From: an uncultured Pelagibacteraceae bacterium
Lineage (GTDB): Bacteria > Pseudomonadota > Alphaproteobacteria > Pelagibacterales > Pelagibacteraceae
Assembly (NCBI GenBank): GCA_902608305.1
Contig: CACLNK010000026.1
Span: 1-13,471 of the forward strand
DNA length: 13,471 nucleotides
Reading direction: 5' to 3'
Shown: piece after piece, positions 5,497-11,723 of the stretch
How the letters are laid out: the number at the start of each line of letters is the position of its first letter
Numbering within the stretch: the first letter of the stretch is position 1
The notes under the pieces: generated by a model
What the model was told of the DNA's origin: nothing
Seen by the model: the letters and a program-made list of their open reading frames with translations, nothing else
The model's database searches: none
Translations under genes and position numbers: made by a program

Positions 5497-6396
5497 TTAT
5501 ATGGAAGTCCAAGATTCTGGCCAAAAATCCTTATTATTAGATGGATTCAGATCACCCGAAGGTCTTGCACAAATTTTATTAGGATTTTGATTTAGCCACG
5601 CACCCCACCAATGAAAAGGTGTAGGTCCTACAATAAAATGTTTTGAATATTTAAAGAGGTTAAAATCATTTATAGATTTGTTGTTATCATTTTTAATAAA
5701 AGTAAACTCATTTTCATTAAAATAATTACTTAAATCAGTAAAATCATTAGACCAAATAAAAAACTTAGGATTAGAAATTTTATTTTTAAAAAAAGAAACT
5801 GCTTTATTAATATAATTAATAGTATTTTTAGTAAATTGTGTTGATTTAGCAATATTTTTTATATTACCTTCAGAGAATCTATGTTGCCTAATTCCAATAG
5901 AAACAGAGTTATTATTTTTTATTAAATCAATGTATTTATTATTTTTTTTTATATAGTTTTCTTTAACAGCAAATTTTATTTTTAGATCGTTTGCGAAATC
6001 TTTGAAATATTTTTCTGACTCGTAATGACCTTCAACATATAGTAAATCAGAAAAATTCTCTTTACTTGTATTAATATAATTTAAAATTTTATTTTTATTT
6101 CTTTGTTCAATCAAAAATGATTTATTTTTTTTAAAAATATCAATTTTTTTTAATAAATTTCTATTTAAATTCGACAAAAAAGTATCAAATTTGTATTTTT
6201 TATCAGGTAAATTATGATCAATATTAAACTTATTTAGCTCATATGATCTGACTTGATTTTTCTTTTTAAAATAACCTGAAGTATTATCAATATATAAATC
6301 ATAATTAATCTTTTTTGATAAAGAATAAGCATGAGCATACATAAATAATTGATTGCCTAAACCCTCAGCTATTCTAACAATCAATTTGTTTTTCAT
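5497..6396 (-). CDS. GT11-like glycosyltransferase (alpha-1,2-fucosyltransferase family)
   Basis: This 299-residue protein has the GT11 layout. It starts with the RIAEGLGNQLFMYAHAYSLS block (8-27). A central VEGHYESEKYF (121-131) matches the family's typical G(Y/H)xxSEKYF. A motif-I-like strand SIGIRQHRF (166-174) follows. The C-terminal part shows FIWSND (203-208) and GPTPFHWWGAWL (257-268), the equivalent of the usual SNSSFSWWGAWL. GT11 enzymes transfer fucose from GDP-fucose to galactose in surface glycans. Motif I is normally HxRRGD, but here it reads GIRQHR, so donor or acceptor use may differ. It is the last gene of the minus-strand cassette, 4 nt after the GT2 gene. The protein is rich in Asn, Lys, Ile and Phe, and the DNA is more AT-rich than metY or sbmA, consistent with an accessory gene. 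Confidence 0.8.
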   Translation of the reverse strand: MKNKLIVRIAEGLGNQLFMYAHAYSLSKKINYDLYIDNTSGYFKKKNQVRSYELNKFNIDHNLPDKKYKFDTFLSNLNRNLLKKIDIFKKNKSFLIEQRNKNKILNYINTSKENFSDLLYVEGHYESEKYFKDFANDLKIKFAVKENYIKKNNKYIDLIKNNNSVSIGIRQHRFSEGNIKNIAKSTQFTKNTINYINKAVSFFKNKISNPKFFIWSNDFTDLSNYFNENEFTFIKNDNNKSINDFNLFKYSKHFIVGPTPFHWWGAWLNQNPNKICARPSGDLNPSNNKDFWPESWTSI

Positions 6397-6400
6397 TTAA

Positions 6401-7249
6401 TTAAAGAATTTTATAATATAAAAATTTTAATTTATTAATTAATAAGTCAACAATCATATTAAAACTAACTTTATGATTATCTACTGGACCATTATATTCA
6501 ATTTTTCCGTCACCTTTTAGATAATACTTTCTAAAAAATCTTGGATTAAAACCCCATTTTAATAAAAATGTTTTAGTACCATCATTTTTTATAATTTTAC
6601 TTTTTCTAGTTGTTACTGAACCAAAATGATAAACTTTAAATTTAGATAAACATTTAAATACACGAATGTTTTCTTTCCATAATTTCATGCACAAATCTGG
6701 ATCAGAACCATCTCCAGGATTAAATTCTGAGCTAAACCCACCTACTTTTGTCCAAATATCTTTATGTATTAAATGTGGAGCCCAGTGAGATCCTTGTAAA
6801 TCATTTGATGTGTCATTCTCGCAAAAGGCATTAAATTTATTAATATTAAAATTTTCAGGTGATGTTCCACAATCATAATTTATAATTCCATCTTTATTTG
6901 ATACATTGGTCCCTGATATATAATAAAAATTATTTTTGTATCTTTTTATTTCATTTTCTAGATATAAATCCCAATTTTTACAAAAATACATATCATCATG
7001 AGAGTATAAAATAAAATTTGTTGAAGACATTAATGAAGCTTTATTAACAGCATCACATAAACCAATATTATCTTTTGAATAGGTATATAAAATTTTATTT
7101 TTTTTAATAAAATCTAAAGTACCATCTGTACCGTCATTTATATGAACTATTATTTCGTGATCATAATAGGAATTGTTTTTTATTGAAGATATAAAAAATT
7201 TTAAAAAATTAAAATTATTATAAGTAGGAACAATAATTGAAATTTTCAT
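6401..7249 (-). CDS. Family 2 (GT-A fold) glycosyltransferase
   Basis: This 282-residue protein opens with KISIIVPTYNNFNFLKFFISS (2-22), the nucleotide-binding start of GT2 enzymes. It continues with IIVHINDGTDGTLDFI (33-48), an acidic metal-binding motif HDD (84-86), and GGFSSEFNPGDGSDPDLCMKLW (170-191), where the DPD and preceding Asp correspond to the acceptor-side acidic residues. There are no membrane helices, so it is probably a cytoplasmic or membrane-peripheral enzyme acting on lipid-linked or LPS glycans. The sugar is unknown. Its ATG overlaps the stop of the upstream bimodular transferase gene by one base (TAATG), implying translational coupling in an operon. Confidence 0.85.
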   Translation of the reverse strand: MKISIIVPTYNNFNFLKFFISSIKNNSYYDHEIIVHINDGTDGTLDFIKKNKILYTYSKDNIGLCDAVNKASLMSSTNFILYSHDDMYFCKNWDLYLENEIKRYKNNFYYISGTNVSNKDGIINYDCGTSPENFNINKFNAFCENDTSNDLQGSHWAPHLIHKDIWTKVGGFSSEFNPGDGSDPDLCMKLWKENIRVFKCLSKFKVYHFGSVTTRKSKIIKNDGTKTFLLKWGFNPRFFRKYYLKGDGKIEYNGPVDNHKVSFNMIVDLLINKLKFLYYKIL

Positions 7250-9357
7250 TAAAATAAATTAGCATTTTTTCCAATAGATTTGTCTACAATATATTTTGAA
7301 ATTTTAGTTTCATTGAATATTTTAAAATATTTAATTTTTCCTTTTTTTGCAATTCTTTTTCTTTCAGTATCATTATTTTTATAAAAATTAATTTTATTAG
7401 CTAGATCGTCTAAATTTTCATATGAAACAATTTCATTTTTTTTAAAAATATCGCCCAGTTGAGTTTTTTTGTCTATAAAAGTTAATAAACCATTACCCAT
7501 TAAAGAGGCTATTCTATTACTAGAGTAGTATTTTGTTGGCAAACCTCTACTTAGATTGAGACCCATTTTTGAATTTGTTAATGCATTATAAAATTCATCA
7601 CCCCAAATTGGTTCTTTATTTTCAAATCCATAAAAATCATAATTTATTCCGTTTATTTTTTTAATTAAAGAGTTAAGAAAATAAATTCTACTATCATTTT
7701 TACCCTTTTTAAGTGTAGCTCTATTTACACCGTGGCTCATAGCATAAAATATATCTTTTCTTGGTTTTAATTTAAAAACATCAAAACATTCAATATTCTT
7801 ATCAACTGGTATAAATATAAAATGTAAATTATTTATATTTTTATTTTGTTTTAAAAATACTGATGGGTGTGTTGTAATAAAATTATGATCGACAGTCTTT
7901 CCATAGTATGCGATTTTTTGAATATTAGCCTTTGAATCCTTTAGACTCTTCATAATAGGATCTTCATTCCATTGTGAAATTACAATATTTTTATTTAAGT
8001 TTTTGATCGACTCTAGAGTTTCAAGATCAATATTATTTGTATGTCCAAAAAATAATAAATCTGGACTATAATTTTTAAAAGTTTCAATTAGATAATTTTG
8101 AAATCTAGAAGAGGTACTATTTAAAGATATTTGTCTGTTTTGTTTAATAAAATCACGATCACTTATTTCCAATACATCATGTCCATTTCTGATAAATCCA
8201 TTAGTAAATTTTTTTCCAACAGAAATGTTATAAAGTCTATGATTTAATTTTTGACCTAAATTATAAATATTAACAATCTTTAATTTATTTTTAATAAAAT
8301 TGATCCTAAAATTAATAAACAAAGATTTTCTAATTTCATCAATGAGTATTGAATTTTCTTTGGTAACATGTTTTACGTTAAAGAATCCTTTATTTTGATA
8401 ATCTTTTCGTAATTTTGGATTTGTAATTAGTTTTTTGATTTCATCATATAAATTTTTATAGTCTAATTTTTTTAAAATAATACAATGATCAGAAGTTTCG
8501 GGTAATCCACCCTTATTTGAAATTATTGTAGCACATCCCCTAGACGATGCTTCTAGTGAAGTTCTTCCAAATGGTTCTTCCCATCTTGACGGTACAACTG
8601 CTATTTCTGTTTTACATAAAAAATTTAAAACTTCTTTATGAGACAAATAACCTAACTCAATATGATTTTTATGATTAATAGTTGGTTTATTTCTTCGTTC
8701 ATCACCAATTGAGTATGCCTTCCATTCAGGATAATCATTTAAAATTTCAATTATAGCATCTCTGTAAATATCGTAACCTTTTGAGGGATTAAGTTTTCCT
8801 ACAAAAACGATTTTTTTTTCTTTTTTTAGTAATTTATTTTGTTTATGAATGCTTGGATAAACCACCTCTGTTTTATTTATTAATCTCTGATCTAAATCTA
8901 TAAAAAATCTTTTTTGAACCCATTCACTTACAAAAATAATTTTTTCAACTTTTTTTAATAAATCTATTCTTTCTTTAGAACTTTTGGATCCTTTCATTGA
9001 CAAAGGATCGTTGTGAAAATAAATGATAAAATTAGAATTTAATTTTTTCTTTAAAGTATTAAAAACAAGTGGCCTGTTATGAATTTCAACTATATCAAAT
9101 CCCTTTCCGTCAATTTTTTTTATTAATTCTTTGCAATACTGATTAGTAGTACTTGATAATTTTGAACTTAAATCTTTGATTGTTATATTTATATAATTAT
9201 TAGATAGATAATCTTTTGCATCGGTTGATCCAAATATGTAATTATTTTTTTTTAAATTAGAATGTCTAAAAAAGTCATATACCCATAACGATGCTGCGGC
9301 AGCCCTTGTTTTAGAATAATTTTCTTTATAAGGAAGAATTGTTGCAATTTTAAGCAT
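7249..9357 (-). CDS. Bimodular glycosyltransferase: GT4 module plus CgeB-like module
   Basis: This 702-residue protein seems to be two GT-B transferases in one chain. Residues 1 to about 345 are a GT4-type enzyme: KIATILPY start, IVFVGKLNPSKGYD (183-196), VVPSRWEEPFGRTSLEASSRG (254-274) with the EX7E pair Glu261/Glu269, and GGLPET (283-288). After a basic linker a second start-like strand appears at KIVNIYNLGQKLNHRLYN (about 360-377). The second module ends with the YYSSNRIASLMGNGLLTF block, then YENLDDLANKINFY and a final RKRIAKKGKIKYFK helix, typical of the CgeB / Glyco_trans_1_2 domain. Such tandem enzymes can add two sugars in sequence to a surface polysaccharide. It follows the small lipoprotein gene by 4 nt. 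The GT4 call is firm; the CgeB-like call is from motif pattern and slightly less certain. Confidence 0.82.
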   Translation of the reverse strand: MLKIATILPYKENYSKTRAAAASLWVYDFFRHSNLKKNNYIFGSTDAKDYLSNNYINITIKDLSSKLSSTTNQYCKELIKKIDGKGFDIVEIHNRPLVFNTLKKKLNSNFIIYFHNDPLSMKGSKSSKERIDLLKKVEKIIFVSEWVQKRFFIDLDQRLINKTEVVYPSIHKQNKLLKKEKKIVFVGKLNPSKGYDIYRDAIIEILNDYPEWKAYSIGDERRNKPTINHKNHIELGYLSHKEVLNFLCKTEIAVVPSRWEEPFGRTSLEASSRGCATIISNKGGLPETSDHCIILKKLDYKNLYDEIKKLITNPKLRKDYQNKGFFNVKHVTKENSILIDEIRKSLFINFRINFIKNKLKIVNIYNLGQKLNHRLYNISVGKKFTNGFIRNGHDVLEISDRDFIKQNRQISLNSTSSRFQNYLIETFKNYSPDLLFFGHTNNIDLETLESIKNLNKNIVISQWNEDPIMKSLKDSKANIQKIAYYGKTVDHNFITTHPSVFLKQNKNINNLHFIFIPVDKNIECFDVFKLKPRKDIFYAMSHGVNRATLKKGKNDSRIYFLNSLIKKINGINYDFYGFENKEPIWGDEFYNALTNSKMGLNLSRGLPTKYYSSNRIASLMGNGLLTFIDKKTQLGDIFKKNEIVSYENLDDLANKINFYKNNDTERKRIAKKGKIKYFKIFNETKISKYIVDKSIGKNANLF

Positions 9358-9361
9358 AAAT

Positions 9362-9535
9362 TTAATTATCTATATTAGGATAACCTTTTTGTTCATTATA
9401 TAAATCTAAAAGTTTTTGAAAATCTAATACTGTATAATCTTTATTAAAATCAATTTTTTCATTAGTATTTAATTTACTTAAATCATGTTTAGCACATGAG
9501 GTTGTTAAAATAATTATAATAATCAATCTTTTCAT
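9362..9535 (-). CDS. Small lipoprotein, 57 residues
   Basis: A short reading frame starts MKRLIIIIILTTSCAKHDLS. It has a two-residue basic start, a hydrophobic helix and a lipobox-like LTTSC with the cysteine at residue 14. This would be cleaved and lipidated by signal peptidase II, leaving a polar 44-residue mature protein ending YNEQKGYPNIDN. Its ATG overlaps the argC stop by four bases (ATGA), and its stop lies 4 nt before the glycosyltransferase start, so it sits tightly inside the operon. I recognise no family. Lipobox plus overlap make it a likely real gene too short for usual length cut-offs. Confidence 0.65.
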   Translation of the reverse strand: MKRLIIIIILTTSCAKHDLSKLNTNEKIDFNKDYTVLDFQKLLDLYNEQKGYPNIDN

Positions 9536-10551
9536 TTTAAACCCTTGGTTTCAGAAAAATTAAAAAAAATATTCATATTTTGAACAGCTTGTCCAGCTCC
9601 CCCTTTAATTAAATTATCAATAGCCGATAATATAATTATTTTATTTTTATACTTTGTCTTACAAACAGTAATTAAACATTTATTAGTATTAATAACGCTA
9701 TTTGTACCAATTGGTATATTGAATTTGGAAATTTTAACAAAAGGCTTTTTGCTATAAAATTTATTTAGCACATTTTGAATAGTTATAGGTTTGATATTGT
9801 TTTTTAAATCTACGTATATAGTACTTAAAATTCCTCTAAACATTGGGGATAAATGAGGAGTAAATGAAAAACTGATGTTTTTTTTAATTTTACTTAATTC
9901 TTGATCAATTTCAGAATTATGTCTGTGAAACCCCACTCCATATGCACTTAAAGACTCATGGAGTTTTTTTTTATTAGTTCTTTTATGTATTCCCCTGCCA
10001 GCTCCTGAATATCCAGATTTAGAATCAATTATTATATTTTTGTTTAAAATTAAATTTTTTTTAAATAGTGGTAATAGTGGCAAAAGTATTGATGTAGGGT
10101 AACATCCCGGACAGGCAATAATTTTATATTTTTTTAAATAATTTTTACAAAATTCTGGCAAAGCGTAAATACTTTTTGAAATGTTTTTAATTGATTTATG
10201 TTTTAATTTATACCATCTGTTATATTCATTTGGATCTTCAAGTCTAAAATCAGCAGCTAAGTCTATTAATATATTTTTTTTTAATAGTTGATTAGATAGA
10301 ATTTGAGCTTCTCCGTTTGGAAGTGCAGTAAAAATTATATCAACATCATTGAAATAAGATTTGTTTAACTTAACAATCCTTGGTAGTCTTTTATTTTTTA
10401 GTTCACTATCAAAAAAAGAAATATTTTTACCAACAGAAGAATTTCCACATAAATATTTAATATTTATATTGGGATGTTTTAGGAGCAATTTTACTAGTTG
10501 AACACCAATATACCCTGTTGAACCAGCAATTAATACATCAAGTTTGTGCAT
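9532..10551 (-). CDS. argC: N-acetyl-gamma-glutamyl-phosphate reductase
   Basis: This 339-residue enzyme catalyses the NADPH-dependent reduction of N-acetylglutamyl phosphate to the semialdehyde, the third step of arginine (ornithine) synthesis, in the cytoplasm. The N-terminal nucleotide fold shows GSTGYIG (10-16). The catalytic cysteine is Cys150 in ACPGCYPTS. SKSGYSGAGRG (177-187) and GFHRHNSEI (207-215, candidate catalytic histidine His209) are the expected active-site segments, and FTPHLSPMFRGI is the conserved dimerisation region. The length is normal for the long-type ArgC. It lies 34 nt downstream of rpsI in the same orientation, an association with rplM-rpsI also seen in other Alphaproteobacteria. 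No Shine-Dalgarno is visible. Its stop overlaps the next ATG by 4 nt. Confidence 0.96.
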   Translation of the reverse strand: MHKLDVLIAGSTGYIGVQLVKLLLKHPNINIKYLCGNSSVGKNISFFDSELKNKRLPRIVKLNKSYFNDVDIIFTALPNGEAQILSNQLLKKNILIDLAADFRLEDPNEYNRWYKLKHKSIKNISKSIYALPEFCKNYLKKYKIIACPGCYPTSILLPLLPLFKKNLILNKNIIIDSKSGYSGAGRGIHKRTNKKKLHESLSAYGVGFHRHNSEIDQELSKIKKNISFSFTPHLSPMFRGILSTIYVDLKNNIKPITIQNVLNKFYSKKPFVKISKFNIPIGTNSVINTNKCLITVCKTKYKNKIIILSAIDNLIKGGAGQAVQNMNIFFNFSETKGLK

Positions 10552-10585
10552 TATTATATATAACAGTTAAAAAGTAAAAAAGGTA

Positions 10586-11026
10586 TTATCTTTTAGAAAA
10601 CTGATAACTTTTTCTAGCTTTAGCTCGACCAGGTTTTTTTCTTTCAACAGCTCGTGAATCTCTTGTCGTAAGTTTTTCTTTTCTTAAAGTAGATTTTAAT
10701 TCAGAATCAAATAATAATAAAGCTCTTGAAATGCCATGCACCATAGCACCTGCTTGTCCAGTATGACCACCTCCACTAACACTACATCTAACATCGTAAT
10801 CTGTAGATTGATTTATTATTTCAAAAGGTCTTAAAATTTGCATTTTATGATTTTCTCTTTTGAAATAATTCTCATAATTTTTACCATTGACATAAATTTT
10901 TCCAGACCCTTTTTTGAGCCATATTTTAGCTATAGAAGTTTTTCTTCTACCAGTAGCATACTTGCTATCTTTAAAATCTAGTTTAATTTTATTATTTTTT
11001 TTTGATAAATCTTGATTTGATTCCAT
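10586..11026 (-). CDS. rpsI: 30S ribosomal protein S9
   Basis: This 146-residue protein carries the S9 core: YATGRRKTSIAKIWLKKGSGKIYVNG (23-48), SGGGHTGQAGAMVHGISRAL, and the basic C-terminal tail TRDSRAVERKKPGRAKARKSYQFSKR, whose last residues SKR reach the P-site tRNA in the ribosome. The first 20 residues are a charged extension relative to E. coli S9 (about 130 residues), common in Alphaproteobacteria. One base separates the rplM stop from this ATG, the usual rplM-rpsI pairing. A 34-nt gap leads to argC. Confidence 0.98.
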   Translation of the reverse strand: MESNQDLSKKNNKIKLDFKDSKYATGRRKTSIAKIWLKKGSGKIYVNGKNYENYFKRENHKMQILRPFEIINQSTDYDVRCSVSGGGHTGQAGAMVHGISRALLLFDSELKSTLRKEKLTTRDSRAVERKKPGRAKARKSYQFSKR

Positions 11027-11027
11027 T

Positions 11028-11486
11028 TTAATTTCTTAATAAATTTTTATTATTCAATTTTGCTAATTCAATAACAGTAAAATTTTGAGCTGAGTGAGGG
11101 TGTTCATTGCCAGAATACATTTTCAATTTTGTTAATTGTTTTTTTGCTAAAGGTCCTCCAGGTAGCATTCTTTTAACTGCAAGTTTTAATGCTTCACCAG
11201 GTTTTTTTTTATGTAAATTTTCAGGATTGATTTCTTTAATACCTCCCGGGTGTCCAGTATGTCTATAATATTTTTTATTTTTAAATTTTTTTCCAGTAAA
11301 TTTGATATTTTCAATATTTTTAACAACAACAAAATCACCATGGTCCATATGTGGAGTAAAAGTTGTTTTGTGTTTTCCTCTTATAATTTTAGCTATAATC
11401 GTAGCTAATCTTCCAATTACCGCATTAGTGCCATCTATAATGTACCAGTCATTCTTTAGCTCATTTTTTTTAATAAAATTTGTCAT
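11028..11486 (-). CDS. rplM: 50S ribosomal protein L13
   Basis: The core motifs DWYIIDGTNAVIGRLAT, IRGKHKTTFTPHMDHGDFVVV, HTGHPGGIK, AVKRMLPGGPLAKKQLTKLKMYSGNEHPHSAQ identify L13, an early-assembling 50S protein. I start at the ATG at 11486 (MTNFIKKNELKNDW), which gives the same distance to the conserved DW as in E. coli L13. A longer frame from 11498 would add MRFL, but that ATG falls inside the likely promoter, and neither start has a Shine-Dalgarno. The protein has 152 residues from the chosen start. It is the first gene of the minus-strand run rplM-rpsI-argC-lipoprotein-glycosyltransferases. Confidence 0.96.
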   Translation of the reverse strand: MTNFIKKNELKNDWYIIDGTNAVIGRLATIIAKIIRGKHKTTFTPHMDHGDFVVVKNIENIKFTGKKFKNKKYYRHTGHPGGIKEINPENLHKKKPGEALKLAVKRMLPGGPLAKKQLTKLKMYSGNEHPHSAQNFTVIELAKLNNKNLLRN

Positions 11487-11497
11487 AAGAAAGCGCA

Positions 11498-11526
11498 TAA
11501 ATACGTATATTTGTCTATAAAGTCAA
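11498..11526 (-). promoter_or_regulatory. Candidate rplM operon promoter
   Basis: On the minus strand TTGACT (11526-11521) is followed after 17 bp by TATTTA (11503-11498), a weak -10. If correct, transcription starts about 5 nt before the ATG at 11486, giving a nearly leaderless mRNA, and the upstream in-frame ATG at 11498 would not be transcribed. The -35 match is good and the -10 match is poor. Confidence 0.35.
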
Positions 11527-11578
11527 TTTTTTAGTATTATTATTTGTTTTAAATAGTTGTTATATCTGTTATGTATTC

Positions 11579-11618
11579 TTAGCCGATTTGAACGCTTGCG
11601 GGCTGTAACTGCTAAAGT
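11579..11618 (+). ncRNA. SAM-II (SAM-alpha) riboswitch aptamer
   Basis: The leader of metY shows the SAM-II pattern. P1 is AGCC (11581-11584) with GGCT (11601-11604). Its loop is GATTTGAAC followed by GCTTGC. The conserved 3' segment is GCTAAAG (11611-11617), whose GC and AAG can pair with the CTTGC of the loop to form the P2 pseudoknot. SAM-II senses S-adenosylmethionine and is mostly found before methionine genes of Alphaproteobacteria. An intrinsic terminator follows 20 nt later, so SAM binding probably promotes early termination. I identified it by motif from memory; a covariance search was not run. Confidence 0.78.
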
Positions 11619-11635
11619 GAATTATTAAAAGTTAT

Positions 11636-11661
11636 AACCGCCATTAAGGCGGTTTTTTTTT
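11636..11661 (+). terminator. Rho-independent terminator in the metY leader
   Basis: AACCGCC (11636-11642) pairs with GGCGGTT (11648-11654) around the loop ATTAA, and the stem runs into nine T residues (11653-11661). This is the clearest terminator in the window. Its place between the two aptamers makes it the output of the SAM-II element. GCGG at 11598-11601, inside the aptamer, could pair with CCGC at 11638-11641 as a small antiterminator when SAM is absent, but this is only 4 bp. Confidence 0.85.
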
Positions 11662-11717
11662 GGCTAGGTATTTAACTAAATTGTGCACCTTGATAATCTA
11701 AAGCACTAAAAAAGGAG
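11662..11717 (+). ncRNA. SAM-V riboswitch aptamer overlapping the metY ribosome binding site
   Basis: An H-type pseudoknot is visible: P1 is AGGT (11666-11669) with ACCT (11687-11690), and P2 is GTGC (11683-11686) with GCAC (11703-11706). The linkers ATTTAACT and TTGATAATC match the SAM-V consensus as I recall it, and the A-rich strand after P2 runs directly into AAAGGAG (11711-11717). Folding with SAM bound would mask this Shine-Dalgarno and repress translation. SAM-V is known mainly from marine bacteria including SAR11, and tandem SAM-II/SAM-V leaders have been described. Here only 1 nt or so separates the terminator T-run from the second aptamer. Confidence 0.78.
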
Positions 11718-11723
11718 ATGAAA

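Noticed and set aside
11302..11520. 72-codon plus-strand frame
   Set aside because: It is antisense to rplM and has no features of its own.
11718..11720. ATG at 11718 as the metY start
   Set aside because: It directly touches the GGAG of the Shine-Dalgarno sequence; the ATG at 11724 has a workable 6-nt spacing.
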